NCBI GenBank assembly: GCA_002897695.1
Contig: BDTG01000028.1
Coordinates: forward strand, 1-64,000
DNA length: 64,000 nt
Source of the DNA: a bacterium BMS3Abin14
GTDB taxonomy: Bacteria > BMS3Abin14
Reading direction: 5' to 3'
Part shown: one piece after another, positions 1 through 12,542 of the stretch
Numbering within the stretch: the first letter of the stretch is position 1
Layout of the letters: every line of letters begins with the position of its first letter
Position numbers and translations under genes: made by a program
Notes under the pieces: generated by a model
Databases searched by the model: none
What the model saw: only the letters and a program-made list of their open reading frames with translations
Told to the model about the DNA's origin: nothing

Positions 1-16
1 CAATGAAGGAGCTGTC

Positions 17-3228
<3,212 letters not shown>

Positions 3229-3229
<1 letters not shown>

Positions 3230-4203
3230 TGGACCTCGATCCCAAGTCCGTGCTGCACACTGCGAGGCAGGTCCTGATCATTGAGGAGCGGTCCATCGCG
3301 AAAATGAGGAAAAGGATTGGGAAAGAGTTCGTCACTGCTGTCGAGATGCTCCTGGCCTGTAAAGGGAGGGTCGTTTTCGTCGGTATGGGGAAGTCGGGAC
3401 TGGTATGTCGGAAAATCGCCGCGACCTTCGCGAGCACCGGCACCCCTTCCATGTTCATTCATCCCGCGGAAGGAGGCCATGGCGATCTGGGGATGCTTGT
3501 CAGGGGAGATATCCTTGTCGCCGTGTCCAACAGCGGGGAGACGGAAGAGATGGTCAGGCTTCTGCCGGCCGTCAAGAGGTTGGGAATTCCCATAATATGT
3601 ATGACAGGCAAGGGCCCTTCCACTCTTGCCAAAAGGGCGGATGTGGTCCTGGATATTTCGGTGGAGGAGGAGGCCTGTCCCCTGGGACTGGCCCCTACCG
3701 CCAGCACCACGGTAACTCTGGCGCTGGGGGATTCTCTCGCCGTTGCCCTGCTGGAACTAAAGGGATTTTCCGAGGAGGATTTTGCCATGGTCCATCCGTG
3801 GGGAACGCTGGGGCGCCGTTTCCTCACCGTGGCTGATATCATGCACACCGGCGATGAAATTCCGGCGGTCAAGGATGCCGCCCCCCTCCGGGATGCCATC
3901 CTGGAAATTACCTCCAAACGGCTCGGTTTTACGACTGTTGTGGATTCAAATCGCTCTCTCCTGGGGATTATCACCGACGGAGATCTCAGGAGGCTCCTTG
4001 AAAGGCAGGCAAGCCCGCTTGATCTTACCGCCGGACAGGCAATGACCACGGCCCCCAAGGTCATCACCATGGATATCATGGCAGCCAAGGCCCTCCAGAT
4101 AATGGAAAGCCACTCCATTACAGGCCTGGTCGTCGTGAACTCCGAGGGGGCCATTGAAGGGGTTATCCACCTGCACGATATCCTGAAGGGGGGGGTTGCC
4201 TGA
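3229..4203 (+). CDS. kdsD: arabinose-5-phosphate isomerase
   Basis: Makes arabinose-5-phosphate from ribulose-5-phosphate, the substrate of KdsA. The start is ATG 3229 with AGGAGG at 3213-3218; an in-frame upstream extension to 3130 lies in kdsA and is rejected. The 324 residues comprise a SIS domain (GMGKSGL, HPAEGGHGDLG, SNSGETEE) followed by two CBS domains from about residue 205 to the end. Family length is normal. Stop and next start overlap by one base. Confidence 0.95.
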
Positions 4204-4766
4204 TGACCTCCCCGAATGGGATAAATGGTTCCGGCATGGAAGCTGCCGGAAAAATTCTGGCTTCCGCCAGAAAAGTGCGGCTGGTGGCTTTCGATGTTGA
4301 TGGGGTGCTGACGGATGGAAAGGTGTCCTACACATCCTCCGGCGAGGAGATAAAATCGTTCAATGTGCGGGATGGGCATGCCATCAGGCTCGCACGAAGG
4401 GCAGGGTTGACGGTTGCTTTTATTACCGGACGCAAGAGCCCCATGGTGGACATCAGGGCCATGGATCTGGGAGTAGAACACGTTTTCCAGGGGGTAAAAG
4501 ACAAGATAGTTGTCTTGGATTCCCTTCTTTCCACACTTGGCCTGGATCATTCCCAGGTTGCATACATGGGGGATGACCTGGTCGACCTTCCGGTATTATT
4601 GAAAGTCGGCCTTGGTTGTGCGGTTGCCGATGCCCCGCTGGAGGTACGGGACCGCGCGGCCATCGTTTTTGACTCTCCGGGGGGATGCGGGGCGGCAAGA
4701 GATCTTATCGTTTTCATTCTCAAGGCCCAGAATATGTGGGATAGCATTCTTAAACGCTACCTGTAA
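4203..4766 (+). CDS. kdsC: 3-deoxy-8-phosphooctulonate phosphatase
   Basis: Hydrolyses Kdo-8-phosphate to Kdo. A small HAD-superfamily (C0, capless) protein of 187 residues: the DxDxxLTDG motif is seen as FDVDGVLTDG near residue 30, then ITGRKS, and the metal-binding GDDLVDLP near residue 123. Together with kdsA, kdsD and kdsB it completes the arabinose-5-P to CMP-Kdo path in one operon. A 61-base gap separates it from lptC. Confidence 0.95.
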   Translation: MTSPNGINGSGMEAAGKILASARKVRLVAFDVDGVLTDGKVSYTSSGEEIKSFNVRDGHAIRLARRAGLTVAFITGRKSPMVDIRAMDLGVEHVFQGVKDKIVVLDSLLSTLGLDHSQVAYMGDDLVDLPVLLKVGLGCAVADAPLEVRDRAAIVFDSPGGCGAARDLIVFILKAQNMWDSILKRYL

Positions 4767-4827
4767 TTCATGCAACTTTTGCGCCATGTTCTTTCTTTTC
4801 TCCCGACATTATGGTAGCCTGACCGGT

Positions 4828-5364
4828 ATGGGCATCCGTGATAAATCACCCCGTGCCTCAACACGGATAATTCTGCTGATCGGTGGCGTTGCCATGGCCA
4901 TTATTTCTATGGCGCCACCCTCAAGCATGGCCTCGAATATTCAGTTAAAGGGGTTTACAATTGTTGAAAAGACCGGACCTGCGACATGGCGGATTCGTGC
5001 CTCCGAGGCTGTCGTCCGGGATGAAGCGCTGGTCGCCCTCAAGATGATCAGGGCACGGGTGCTGGAAGGCGGGGCGGAAAAGGTCTGGGCCCAAGGTGAC
5101 AGGGGCATATATAATACGGATATCAGGACCCTTGATCTTGAGGGGAATGCGAGAGCCGGGACCGCTTCCGGCTACCGTTTTTCGGCTCCAGCGCTTCGGT
5201 GGGATGGAAAGAGTTCGAAGATCACCTCCCGGGGCGGGGTAGAGTTGAGAACTTCCTGGCTTCGTGTGCGGGGCCGGACTCTCAGTTATAATGTTTCTTC
5301 CGGCATAGCCTCTGTAACCGGGGACGTCAGGGCCATATGGATTCTGGACAGGGGGGGTCCATGA
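4828..5364 (+). CDS. lptC: LPS export periplasmic-bridge protein LptC
   Basis: Bitopic inner-membrane protein that passes lipopolysaccharide from LptBFG to LptA. The ATG at 4828 gives 178 residues with a short basic N-terminus, one membrane segment (IILLIGGVAMAIISMA) and a periplasmic beta-jellyroll-like part. Sequence conservation in this family is low, so the call leans on size, topology and position between kdsC and lptA. In-frame codons continue upstream into kdsC but have no matching features. It overlaps lptA by ATGA. Confidence 0.82.
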   Translation: MGIRDKSPRASTRIILLIGGVAMAIISMAPPSSMASNIQLKGFTIVEKTGPATWRIRASEAVVRDEALVALKMIRARVLEGGAEKVWAQGDRGIYNTDIRTLDLEGNARAGTASGYRFSAPALRWDGKSSKITSRGGVELRTSWLRVRGRTLSYNVSSGIASVTGDVRAIWILDRGGP

Positions 5365-5828
5365 GAGGCTTGTTCGCAAAAGCACTGACTATCCTGATGC
5401 TTCCGATTCTGTTGCTGCCCATAGCTGGTTTCGCGGCCGGTCAGGAACTGAAGATCCAGTCTGATTCACTTCAGATCGACGAGACCAGAGGCGAGGTCAG
5501 GTTCGAAGGCTCCGTGATCGTAAGATTTCAGGCCGCCGAGCTGACATGCAACTCCCTGCTGCTGGTCACCGCAAATTCCTCCCGGATCAAGAGGGGGACC
5601 GCGCAGGGAGATGTTGTTTTGAAAAATATGGGTGACAGGGTCGAGGCCCAAAAGGCAGCGTTCGAACTGACAGGCGGGCAGGTCATCCTGACTGGCTCGC
5701 CGCGGCTTTTAAGGGGGGGTGACAGCATTAATGCCACCAGAATAACCTACGACGTGAACACCGGTGTGGCGGTGTTTGACGGTCCCGTGAATGCCGTGAT
5801 AATCTCGTCGCCGGGGAGCAGCCAGTGA
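5361..5828 (+). CDS. lptA: LPS export periplasmic protein LptA (OstA-like)
   Basis: Periplasmic beta-jellyroll protein that polymerises into the bridge carrying LPS to the outer membrane. The ATG at 5361 overlaps the lptC stop and follows a G-rich site at 5351-5357. The 155 residues begin with a clear signal peptide (ILMLPILLLPIAGFAAG), followed by the OstA-type phrase IQSDSLQIDETRGEVRFEG. An in-frame start at 5337 is possible but would place extra residues before the signal peptide. It overlaps lptB by four bases. Confidence 0.9.
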   Translation: MRGLFAKALTILMLPILLLPIAGFAAGQELKIQSDSLQIDETRGEVRFEGSVIVRFQAAELTCNSLLLVTANSSRIKRGTAQGDVVLKNMGDRVEAQKAAFELTGGQVILTGSPRLLRGGDSINATRITYDVNTGVAVFDGPVNAVIISSPGSSQ

Positions 5829-6544
5829 GGCTTGTCGCCGAATCCCTCATTAAGCGTTATGGGAAAAGGACGGCGGTGGACGGTGTGTCCATCACCCTGT
5901 CACCCGGCGAGGTCGTGGGGCTGCTCGGGCCCAATGGGGCCGGCAAGACAACAACGTTTTACATGATCGCGGGGATGGTTAGGCCCGATGGCGGACAGGT
6001 TCTCCTTAACGGCACGGATATGACCAGGTGGCCTGTGCATCGCCGGGCCCGGGCAGGTCTCGGGTATCTCCCCCAGGAACCATCCATATTCAGGGGGATG
6101 ACCGTGCAGGACAACCTTCTGTCCGTTATGGAAGCGGTGGGCATACCGGCAGGATCCAGGAACGCTCTGCTGGAGGAGCTCACCGAGGCAATGGGCGTCG
6201 CCCATCTTGGCAAAAGCCTCGGTGGAAAACTTTCGGGCGGTGAGAGACGGAGGGTGGAGATCGCCAGGGCCCTCGTGTCGGACCCAGCATATCTTCTGCT
6301 GGACGAGCCTTTCGCCGGGATCGATCCTATCACCGTCCTGGAGTTGCAGAAACTCATCCGGATGTTGAGAGACCGGAATCTCGGAATCCTGATTACGGAC
6401 CACAACGTAAGGGAATGTCTTGGAATTACCGACAGGGCCTATATTCTGGCGGCCGGCAAGATCCTGGAAGAGGGATCCCCGGAGATGATCACCTCCAGTG
6501 AAAAGGCCCGGAAAGTTTACTTTGGAGAGGGTTTCAGCCTGTGA
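5825..6544 (+). CDS. lptB: LPS export ABC transporter ATPase LptB
   Basis: Cytoplasmic ATPase that powers LPS extraction through LptF and LptG, which are encoded at 16-18.3 kb in this window. The 239 residues show Walker A GPNGAGKTT near residue 36, Q-loop YLPQEPS, signature LSGGERRRVEIARAL, Walker B LLLDEPFAGIDP and the switch His in ITDHNV. The start is GTG 5825, overlapping the lptA stop. Its own stop overlaps the GTG of rpoN, so LPS export and sigma-54 are co-translated. Confidence 0.96.
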   Translation: MRLVAESLIKRYGKRTAVDGVSITLSPGEVVGLLGPNGAGKTTTFYMIAGMVRPDGGQVLLNGTDMTRWPVHRRARAGLGYLPQEPSIFRGMTVQDNLLSVMEAVGIPAGSRNALLEELTEAMGVAHLGKSLGGKLSGGERRRVEIARALVSDPAYLLLDEPFAGIDPITVLELQKLIRMLRDRNLGILITDHNVRECLGITDRAYILAAGKILEEGSPEMITSSEKARKVYFGEGFSL

Positions 6545-7992
6545 ATATCAAAACACAGCTCCAGATGAAACAGACCCAACAGCTGGTTATGACCCCCCAG
6601 CTTCAGCAGGCCATTAAACTCCTTCAGCTTTCCAGGCTTGAACTTGCAGAAATGGTGTGCCAGGAGATCCTCGAGAACCCTGCTCTTGATGAGACGGCCC
6701 CCCCGGAAAGCCCAAATGACATTTCCCTGGACCAGCAGGACGTCTCCACAGAGGAACCGGCAAGGAAGGAACCGGAGAGGGAGGAAGAGATAAATATCCT
6801 GTCTATCCCCGATAACCTCAAGGAGTGGGAGGCCTATCTTGACTCGGGACAGAACCTTCCATACCATGTCCGGGAAGAACAGGAGCGCCCTTCCTTCGAG
6901 GGGCTGATCAGCCGGCCCGACACCCTGCAGGAGCACCTTCTGTGGCAGCTCCGGATGTCGAAGCTCAGCCCGGAAGAGTTCAAGGCCGGATCCCTGATCA
7001 TCGGGAACCTGGATGAGAACGGCTACCTGAGAATGGACCTCGACGAGGCTCTCGCTCCCCTCGGCGATAATGTGCTTTCAGTCGGGGAGAAGATGCTGAA
7101 CCAGGTCCAGCAGCTGGATCCTCCCGGCGTGGCAGCCAGGGACCTGAGGGAATGTCTTCTCCTGCAGGTTCGTCAGCTTGGAATCGAAGGTAGCCTGACG
7201 GAACTTCTGATAGCCGAACATCTGGAGGACCTGGGCAAGGGGAACCTTTCCGGCATCGCCAGGGAAATCGATGTTTCCATGGAGGACATCCTGTCCGCCC
7301 AGGGAATACTGCATGGATTGGAACCCAAACCGGGAAGGCCTTTCGGCGGCAGCGCCCCCGTCTACGTGACGCCGGATGCGCATCTTTTTAAAATGGATGA
7401 TGAATGGATTATCCTGCTTAATGATGATGGAATGCCGAAGCTCAGAATCAACAGCTATTACAGGGAACTTCTCAAACGCGGCTCCAAACTTCCGGAGAAG
7501 GACAGGGCATTTCTACTGGAGAAGGTCAGATCTGCCGCATGGTTGATAAAAAGCATCGATCAGCGGCAGCGGACCATCTACAGGGTAGTAAAAAGTATTC
7601 TGGGTAAACAGATGGGATTTTTTGAGCGCGGGGTTAAATATTTAAGGCCCATGGTCTTAAGGGATGTGGCGGATGACATCGGGGTGCACGAGTCAACGGT
7701 CAGCCGTGTCACCACGCAGAAATATCTTCATTGTCCTGAAGGTTTGTTTGAGCTCAAATACTTCTTCAACCCCGGAATTCGGACTGTTTCCGGGGAGTTT
7801 CTGGCGTCGGAAAGTGTGAGGGCCAAGATACGGGATATTATAAAGGCCGAGAACCACGGGAGACCGGTAAGCGACCAGGCTATTTCCGATATGCTAAAAT
7901 TGGAGGGTATTGACATAGCCAGGAGAACCGTTGCCAAATACAGGGAGAACATGGGAATACTGCCTTCCTCCCGAAGGAAAGAATCCCCCTGA
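6541..7992 (+). CDS. rpoN: RNA polymerase sigma-54 factor
   Basis: Sigma factor for -24/-12 promoters that need AAA+ activators; one such activator is encoded at 59692. The 483-residue protein has the glutamine/leucine-rich activator-contact region I at the N-terminus (QTQQLVMTPQLQQAIKLLQL), an acidic region II near residues 60-95, the core-binding region, and the RpoN box ARRTVAKYRE near the C-terminus. GTG start at 6541 overlapping lptB. The lptB-rpoN-hpf-ptsN order is the classical proteobacterial arrangement. Confidence 0.97.
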   Translation: MNIKTQLQMKQTQQLVMTPQLQQAIKLLQLSRLELAEMVCQEILENPALDETAPPESPNDISLDQQDVSTEEPARKEPEREEEINILSIPDNLKEWEAYLDSGQNLPYHVREEQERPSFEGLISRPDTLQEHLLWQLRMSKLSPEEFKAGSLIIGNLDENGYLRMDLDEALAPLGDNVLSVGEKMLNQVQQLDPPGVAARDLRECLLLQVRQLGIEGSLTELLIAEHLEDLGKGNLSGIAREIDVSMEDILSAQGILHGLEPKPGRPFGGSAPVYVTPDAHLFKMDDEWIILLNDDGMPKLRINSYYRELLKRGSKLPEKDRAFLLEKVRSAAWLIKSIDQRQRTIYRVVKSILGKQMGFFERGVKYLRPMVLRDVADDIGVHESTVSRVTTQKYLHCPEGLFELKYFFNPGIRTVSGEFLASESVRAKIRDIIKAENHGRPVSDQAISDMLKLEGIDIARRTVAKYRENMGILPSSRRKESP

Positions 7993-8070
7993 CGCTGAAA
8001 CTCTCGGCGGGGTTGACTTTGACCCGCAATCATGTTTACGTCCATTTACTTTTCTTGAGGAGGACTGTAA

Positions 8071-8616
8071 ATGCAGATCGAGGTATCGTTTAAAAGGATG
8101 GAACAAAGTGATGCTCTGCGAAGCTACGTTGATGAGAAATTGTCAAAAGTTCTCAGACCGCTGATGGACCCCGTCAGTGCGCAGGTTGTTTTGCATGTGG
8201 AAAAATACCGGCACATTGCCAAGGTGACTGTGGCGGCCAACGGTATCATTATCAAGGGCAAGGAGGAGACGAACGATATGTATTCGTCAATCGACCTCGT
8301 CCTGGATAAATTGGACCGACAGGTCAAGAAGTACAGGGAAAAGATTCAGAGCCGTGGTGATCGGGATGCTGTCAGGGTATTCAAGGCCAGCCACAAAATT
8401 ATTCATGATGCTGCTGAACCGGAAAAAGCGCATGAGATCATTCAGCAGAAGGAAATAATCCTGAAACCCATCACGGTAGATGAAGCCGTAATGCAGATGG
8501 AGCTGATGAATAAATCCTTTCTGCTATTTAATAATGCCAACTCCAGCGAACTTAATGTAATCTACGTACGGGATGATGGGCATTACGGCCTCATTGAACC
8601 CCGGATGCAGGATTAG
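8071..8616 (+). CDS. hpf: long-form ribosome hibernation promoting factor
   Basis: Binds the 30S subunit and dimerises ribosomes in stationary phase. At 181 residues this is the long form: an N-terminal RaiA/HPF domain (about 1-95) and a C-terminal dimerisation domain (about 120-178, with IIQQKEIILKPITVDEAVMQM). ATG 8071 follows a strong GAGGAGG at 8057-8063. A TTGACT at 8013-8018 in the 78-base gap after rpoN could be part of a promoter, but I see no good -10 at the right distance. Confidence 0.94.
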   Translation: MQIEVSFKRMEQSDALRSYVDEKLSKVLRPLMDPVSAQVVLHVEKYRHIAKVTVAANGIIIKGKEETNDMYSSIDLVLDKLDRQVKKYREKIQSRGDRDAVRVFKASHKIIHDAAEPEKAHEIIQQKEIILKPITVDEAVMQMELMNKSFLLFNNANSSELNVIYVRDDGHYGLIEPRMQD

Positions 8617-8629
8617 GCGAGAGGTTTTC

Positions 8630-9091
8630 ATGAAGATCGTGGATGTTCTTTCACCGGAGGATATTTTACCCGAACTTGCCGCCTCTTCCATGGAGGAGGT
8701 GTTAAGAGAGTTTGCGGAGTATCTTAAAACACGAGAGGTTATCAAGGACGTTGATGAGTTGGTGGATGTCCTTCAGAACAGGGAAAAACTGGGGAGTACC
8801 GGGATCGGCAACGGTGTTGCTGTTCCTCATGGCAGGCTTCCCGATATGGATGGAATAGTTGTTGTTTTCGGACGTTCCACCGGAGGGGTTGACTTTAATG
8901 CCCCCGATCGGGAATTGGTTCACCTGTTTTTTCTCCTGGTTGCGCCGGAGGATTCCGCTGGTGATCATCTCAAGACCCTCGCACGGATTTCACGGATCGT
9001 TAAAAGCCCCGATTGCCGCCGGGCACTTATGGAATCCATGGACAATGAATCCCTTTACCAGGTGATTTCCGAGGAGGACAAGCGGCACTGA
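8630..9091 (+). CDS. ptsN: PTS nitrogen-regulatory EIIA protein
   Basis: Phosphoryl-accepting regulatory protein of the EIIA-Ntr/fructose family, not tied to sugar uptake. The 153 residues carry the active-site His in GVAVPHGRLP (residue 67). ATG 8630 is preceded by GAGAGG; the in-frame extension back to 8573 lies in hpf. Its likely phosphate donor is HPr encoded at 13258, because no Npr or PtsP is seen nearby. Confidence 0.93.
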   Translation: MKIVDVLSPEDILPELAASSMEEVLREFAEYLKTREVIKDVDELVDVLQNREKLGSTGIGNGVAVPHGRLPDMDGIVVVFGRSTGGVDFNAPDRELVHLFFLLVAPEDSAGDHLKTLARISRIVKSPDCRRALMESMDNESLYQVISEEDKRH

Positions 9092-9103
9092 TCCCGGGGC
9101 CGG

Positions 9104-10075
9104 ATGATCAGCATCCCCGTAGGCACTTTCTTTGAACATAACCGGGAGGAACTTGATCTTGAGGTCCTCGCCGGCTGGGACGGGGTTGAAAGACCGATCC
9201 GGATCGCACGTATTCAGAAGCCCGGACTGGCCCTGGCGGGTTATCTCGACCAGATTCACAGGGACCGGGTACAGATTCTCGGAAAGACTGAAATATCCTA
9301 TCTTGCAGCACTGGAGACCAAGGTGGCATGGCAGCGCCTGAACGGGCTGTGTTCCTCGGGGGTTTCCTGCCTCATCGTCGCAAAGGGCCTTGATGTTCCT
9401 GATGCGATGCGGGAACTGGCCGACCGGCACAAGGTCCCGTTGCTCAGATCACCGGAGATCTCGTCAAACCTCATCAGAAGGGTTACAAACTATCTCGAGG
9501 ATATTCTGGCGCCGGAGACCTCTGTTCACGGCGCCATGATTGATGTGTTCGGCGTAGGCATACTGCTGCTGGGAAAGAGCGGTATCGGCAAAAGCGAGTG
9601 TGCCCTCGGGCTGGTGGAAAGAGGCCACAGGCTTGTGGGTGATGATGTAGTTATCATTAAAAGAAAGGTTGCCGGTATTCTGTCCGGAAGCTGTGATGAA
9701 CTCATAGAACACCACATCGAGATCCGGGGACTGGGCATTATCAATATCAAAGACCTGTATGGTGTCTCATCCATCCGAAAAACAAAAAAACTAGAGCTTA
9801 TAGTTGAACTGATTGAGTGGCTGCAGGGAGAGGAAATCGAGCGGACTGGACTCGACGAGCGCACCTATTCCATCCTGGATTCCAGTGTGCCCTATCTGAG
9901 AATCCCCGTTCGCCCGGCCCGGGATCTTTCCCTCATTGTCGAGGTGGCTGCCCGCAACCATCTACTCAAGGGAATGGGGTATGACGCGGCGCAGGAATTC
10001 GACATAAACCTGTCCAGGAAGATAAACAGCAACAGAGTGAAAAGGAAAAAACCAGACCTGGGGTCGGTCGAATGA
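9104..10075 (+). CDS. hprK: HPr kinase/phosphorylase
   Basis: Phosphorylates and dephosphorylates HPr on Ser46. The 323 residues consist of an N-terminal regulatory domain (about 1-130) and a kinase domain with the P-loop GKSGIGKS near residue 160, then GDDVV and the family signature EIRGLGIINIKDLYGV near 212-227. The HPr in this operon has Ser at position 46, so kinase and substrate are encoded together. The stop overlaps the ATG of rapZ. Confidence 0.96.
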   Translation: MISIPVGTFFEHNREELDLEVLAGWDGVERPIRIARIQKPGLALAGYLDQIHRDRVQILGKTEISYLAALETKVAWQRLNGLCSSGVSCLIVAKGLDVPDAMRELADRHKVPLLRSPEISSNLIRRVTNYLEDILAPETSVHGAMIDVFGVGILLLGKSGIGKSECALGLVERGHRLVGDDVVIIKRKVAGILSGSCDELIEHHIEIRGLGIINIKDLYGVSSIRKTKKLELIVELIEWLQGEEIERTGLDERTYSILDSSVPYLRIPVRPARDLSLIVEVAARNHLLKGMGYDAAQEFDINLSRKINSNRVKRKKPDLGSVE

Positions 10076-10941
10076 AGAGAACCGAATTTGTCATTATCAC
10101 CGGAGCATCAGGCACCGGGAAGACAACCGCGCTGAAGACCCTGGAGGATATCGGTTATTACGCTGTCGATAACCTTCCGGTGGACCTGCTCCACTCCTTT
10201 GCCCATCTCGTTGAAACGGGACATCCGGATATCAGCCGAGCTGCAATGGTTATGGACATACGGGAGCCCGACCTGCAGTCTCGCTTTCCAGCCGTCATAG
10301 AATCCCTGAGAGAGTTCGGCTACAGGGTTGTCGTCGTATGCCTGGAAACATCGATGGAGGCGCTGCAGAAGCGATTCAGCGAGACGAGGCGAGTTCATCC
10401 CCTTGCCTCCGCGTCGCCTTTGTCGGAGGCCCTTCAAATTGAGCACGAACTCATTAAACCGCTGAGTGAGGCAGCCGATATTCACCTGGATACCACGGAT
10501 CTTAATCCACATGAGTTAAAGAAACTTATCCGGAGACGATTTGGAGGAACGGACAAGGACGGCCGGATGGTCCTGAGCTTTGTCTCCTTCGGATACAAAC
10601 TGGGGCTTCCCAGGGAGGCGGATCTGGTTTTCGACGTTCGTTTTCTTCCCAACCCGTTTTTTGTGGAGGATCTCAGGGACAGGGACGGCAGAGACCCCGA
10701 GGTTCGGCGTTTCCTTGAGATGTCCGCCGGAACAGAGGAATTTCTGCAAAAACTGGAGAACTTCCTCACGGACCTTATCCCGAAATATGCTGGTGAGGCC
10801 CGGGGTTATCTGACGGTGGCCATCGGGTGTACCGGTGGACGGCATCGTTCGGTTGCCGTTGTAGAGAGGGTGGCGGGAAAATTCTCGAACGATAAACTGG
10901 TTAACGTACAGGTCAGACATCGGGACCTGCGGGAGGGGTGA
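10072..10941 (+). CDS. rapZ: RNase adapter/nucleotide-binding protein RapZ
   Basis: P-loop protein of the RapZ (YvcJ) family. In enteric bacteria it binds small RNAs and directs RNase E; its role elsewhere is less clear. The 289 residues show the Walker A motif GASGTGKTT at the N-terminus, DNLPVDLL, and the conserved C-terminal phrase IGCTGGRHRSVAVVE. ATG 10072 overlaps the hprK stop. The position between hprK and the mannose-type PTS genes is typical of deltaproteobacteria. Confidence 0.95.
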   Translation: MKRTEFVIITGASGTGKTTALKTLEDIGYYAVDNLPVDLLHSFAHLVETGHPDISRAAMVMDIREPDLQSRFPAVIESLREFGYRVVVVCLETSMEALQKRFSETRRVHPLASASPLSEALQIEHELIKPLSEAADIHLDTTDLNPHELKKLIRRRFGGTDKDGRMVLSFVSFGYKLGLPREADLVFDVRFLPNPFFVEDLRDRDGRDPEVRRFLEMSAGTEEFLQKLENFLTDLIPKYAGEARGYLTVAIGCTGGRHRSVAVVERVAGKFSNDKLVNVQVRHRDLREG

Positions 10942-10947
10942 TCACGC

Positions 10948-11358
10948 ATGATTGAAGGTATAGGCATAGTCCTTGTTACCCATGAGGGGCTCGGTGGGGC
11001 ATTGGTTGACACCTGCGTCGCTATAACCGGCACATTGGAGAACCTGACCCATGTAGCGGTCATGGCTTCCGACGGTGTCGGGGAGGTCAGGGAAAACATT
11101 GATCGCGCGATCAATAGCGTAAAGGGCGACAGAGGCGCCATCCTGCTGGTGGATATGTTCGGGGGGACTCCATCAAATATCAGCCTTTCGTTTCTTGCTG
11201 AAGGTAAGGTTGAGGTTGTGACAGGCGTCAATCTCCCCATGTTGCTGAAGGTTGCGGCCTTCGACAGCACAACCTCTCTGGACGAAGCGGCCCGGATGCT
11301 CAGAGATTATGGCAGGCAGCACATCAAGGTGGCTGCGGAATACCTGTCCGGTAAATAG
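10948..11358 (+). CDS. PTS mannose-family EIIA component
   Basis: Phosphocarrier domain that takes phosphate from HPr-His15 and gives it to EIIB. The 136 residues match the EIIA-man fold: phospho-His in VTHEGLGGA (residue 12), then the DMFGGTPSN loop near residue 70. It starts six bases after rapZ with a GGGAGGGG site. First of four separate EII genes; the sugar cannot be read from sequence. Confidence 0.94.
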   Translation: MIEGIGIVLVTHEGLGGALVDTCVAITGTLENLTHVAVMASDGVGEVRENIDRAINSVKGDRGAILLVDMFGGTPSNISLSFLAEGKVEVVTGVNLPMLLKVAAFDSTTSLDEAARMLRDYGRQHIKVAAEYLSGK

Positions 11359-11361
11359 CGC

Positions 11362-11850
11362 ATGCCGGTGGTTCTTGCCAGGGTGGATGATCGTCTTGTA
11401 CATGGACAGATCATTGAAAGCTGGGTCCCGCATCTCCAGGCTGATTTTGTCTGTGTGATTGGCGATAAGATTTTCGAGGACGGTCCCAGATGCCGCCTGA
11501 TGCGCATGATCGTTCCCGTCCCAATCGTATTTTCCGTCGTTTCCACCGCCGGCCTGAAATCATGTCTTGAACATCGAAAGGATAAAAATGTTCTTCTCCT
11601 GTTCGGTTCCCTCGCGGACGTACTCACGGTGGCCAGAAACGGAGTATCCATCGGTGCGGTGAACATCGGCAACCTCCATCACCTGCGGCGGGGATTGAAG
11701 GTGAGCCCATCGGTCTTTCTGGACAGAAACGACATTGAAATTCTCGGTGAGTTATTATCCCTGGGGATCGGAGTCGAAGCCATGGACCTTCCCGGAGGAA
11801 GATCCTATGACCTGTCAAAAATCGCTCTCTCAAGGGGTGATGTCCAGTGA
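11362..11850 (+). CDS. PTS mannose/fructose/sorbose-family EIIB component
   Basis: Takes phosphate from EIIA and passes it to the sugar entering through EIIC/EIID. The 162 residues contain the family N-terminus ARVDDRLVHGQI, with the phospho-His at residue 14, and a full-length EIIB-man fold. It starts three bases after the EIIA stop and overlaps the EIIC GTG start by four bases, so it belongs to a tightly coupled operon. Confidence 0.95.
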   Translation: MPVVLARVDDRLVHGQIIESWVPHLQADFVCVIGDKIFEDGPRCRLMRMIVPVPIVFSVVSTAGLKSCLEHRKDKNVLLLFGSLADVLTVARNGVSIGAVNIGNLHHLRRGLKVSPSVFLDRNDIEILGELLSLGIGVEAMDLPGGRSYDLSKIALSRGDVQ

Positions 11851-12542
11851 GTTCCCTGCCGGTCCTTCTGTTTTCCACAGCCCTTGTCGGCGGCCTTCTT
11901 GGCGTGGAGAGAACAGCCTTCGGTCAGTTTTCTCTGTCCAGGCCCTTGGTCGCCTCCTTTCTTTTCGGCGCCCTTACCGGCCGGCCCGCGGAGGGGGCAA
12001 TGGTGGGTATCATCTTTGAACTGTTGTATATCAGATCCATTCCCGCCGGCTCCTATGTCCCCTACCATCCGCTCTACCCTGCGCTTCTTTCCGTGATGCT
12101 GCTCGCCTCGGGGGTTTTGGGCGACCATGGCTGGATGAGGATTCCGGCAGCCGCGCTGCTTGCCCTGCCGGCTATCCTGCCGGACCGCCTGGCAGAAATT
12201 ATCTGGAGGAGGTCAAACGAACGGGCCATTATCAGGTCAGTGGCCCTTTGCAGAATGGGGAAACCCGGCCAGGCTCGCACCGTCCACATGGTGGGCATCA
12301 GCAGGGCATTCCTTTTTCATGCCATATCCATCACCCTTTCCGGCGGTATTCTCTATTTCCTTTCCTCCCGGGTTCTTGCTGCGGTTCCGGGAGCGCTTGG
12401 TTATTTTTCTGTGCTTGGCATAGCTCCGTTTTTTGTCGGGTTGGCAGGTGTGTCGGCCAATCGTCTCCGGGGGTTTGGATGGATAGGGTTTGTCCTGGGC
12501 CTGCTGGCGGGGGCGCTTGTGGGAAGCGGCGTTCTGGCATGA
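11847..12542 (+). CDS. PTS mannose-family EIIC membrane component
   Basis: Integral membrane half of the sugar channel. GTG start at 11847 overlapping EIIB. The 231 residues are almost entirely hydrophobic, with about six to seven predicted membrane spans and the EIIC-man stretch GRPAEGAMVGIIFELLYI near residue 45. It is somewhat shorter than enteric EIIC-man proteins. It overlaps EIID by four bases. Confidence 0.88.
   Translation: MSSLPVLLFSTALVGGLLGVERTAFGQFSLSRPLVASFLFGALTGRPAEGAMVGIIFELLYIRSIPAGSYVPYHPLYPALLSVMLLASGVLGDHGWMRIPAAALLALPAILPDRLAEIIWRRSNERAIIRSVALCRMGKPGQARTVHMVGISRAFLFHAISITLSGGILYFLSSRVLAAVPGALGYFSVLGIAPFFVGLAGVSANRLRGFGWIGFVLGLLAGALVGSGVLA

Noticed and set aside
4767-4827. 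Promoter before lptC
   Set aside because: TTGCGC and TATGGT are present but 25 bases apart; no acceptable pair was found.
12248-12538. Long form of EIID
   Set aside because: The extension is a second frame inside EIIC; the ATG at 12539 has the standard four-base overlap and the family N-terminus.
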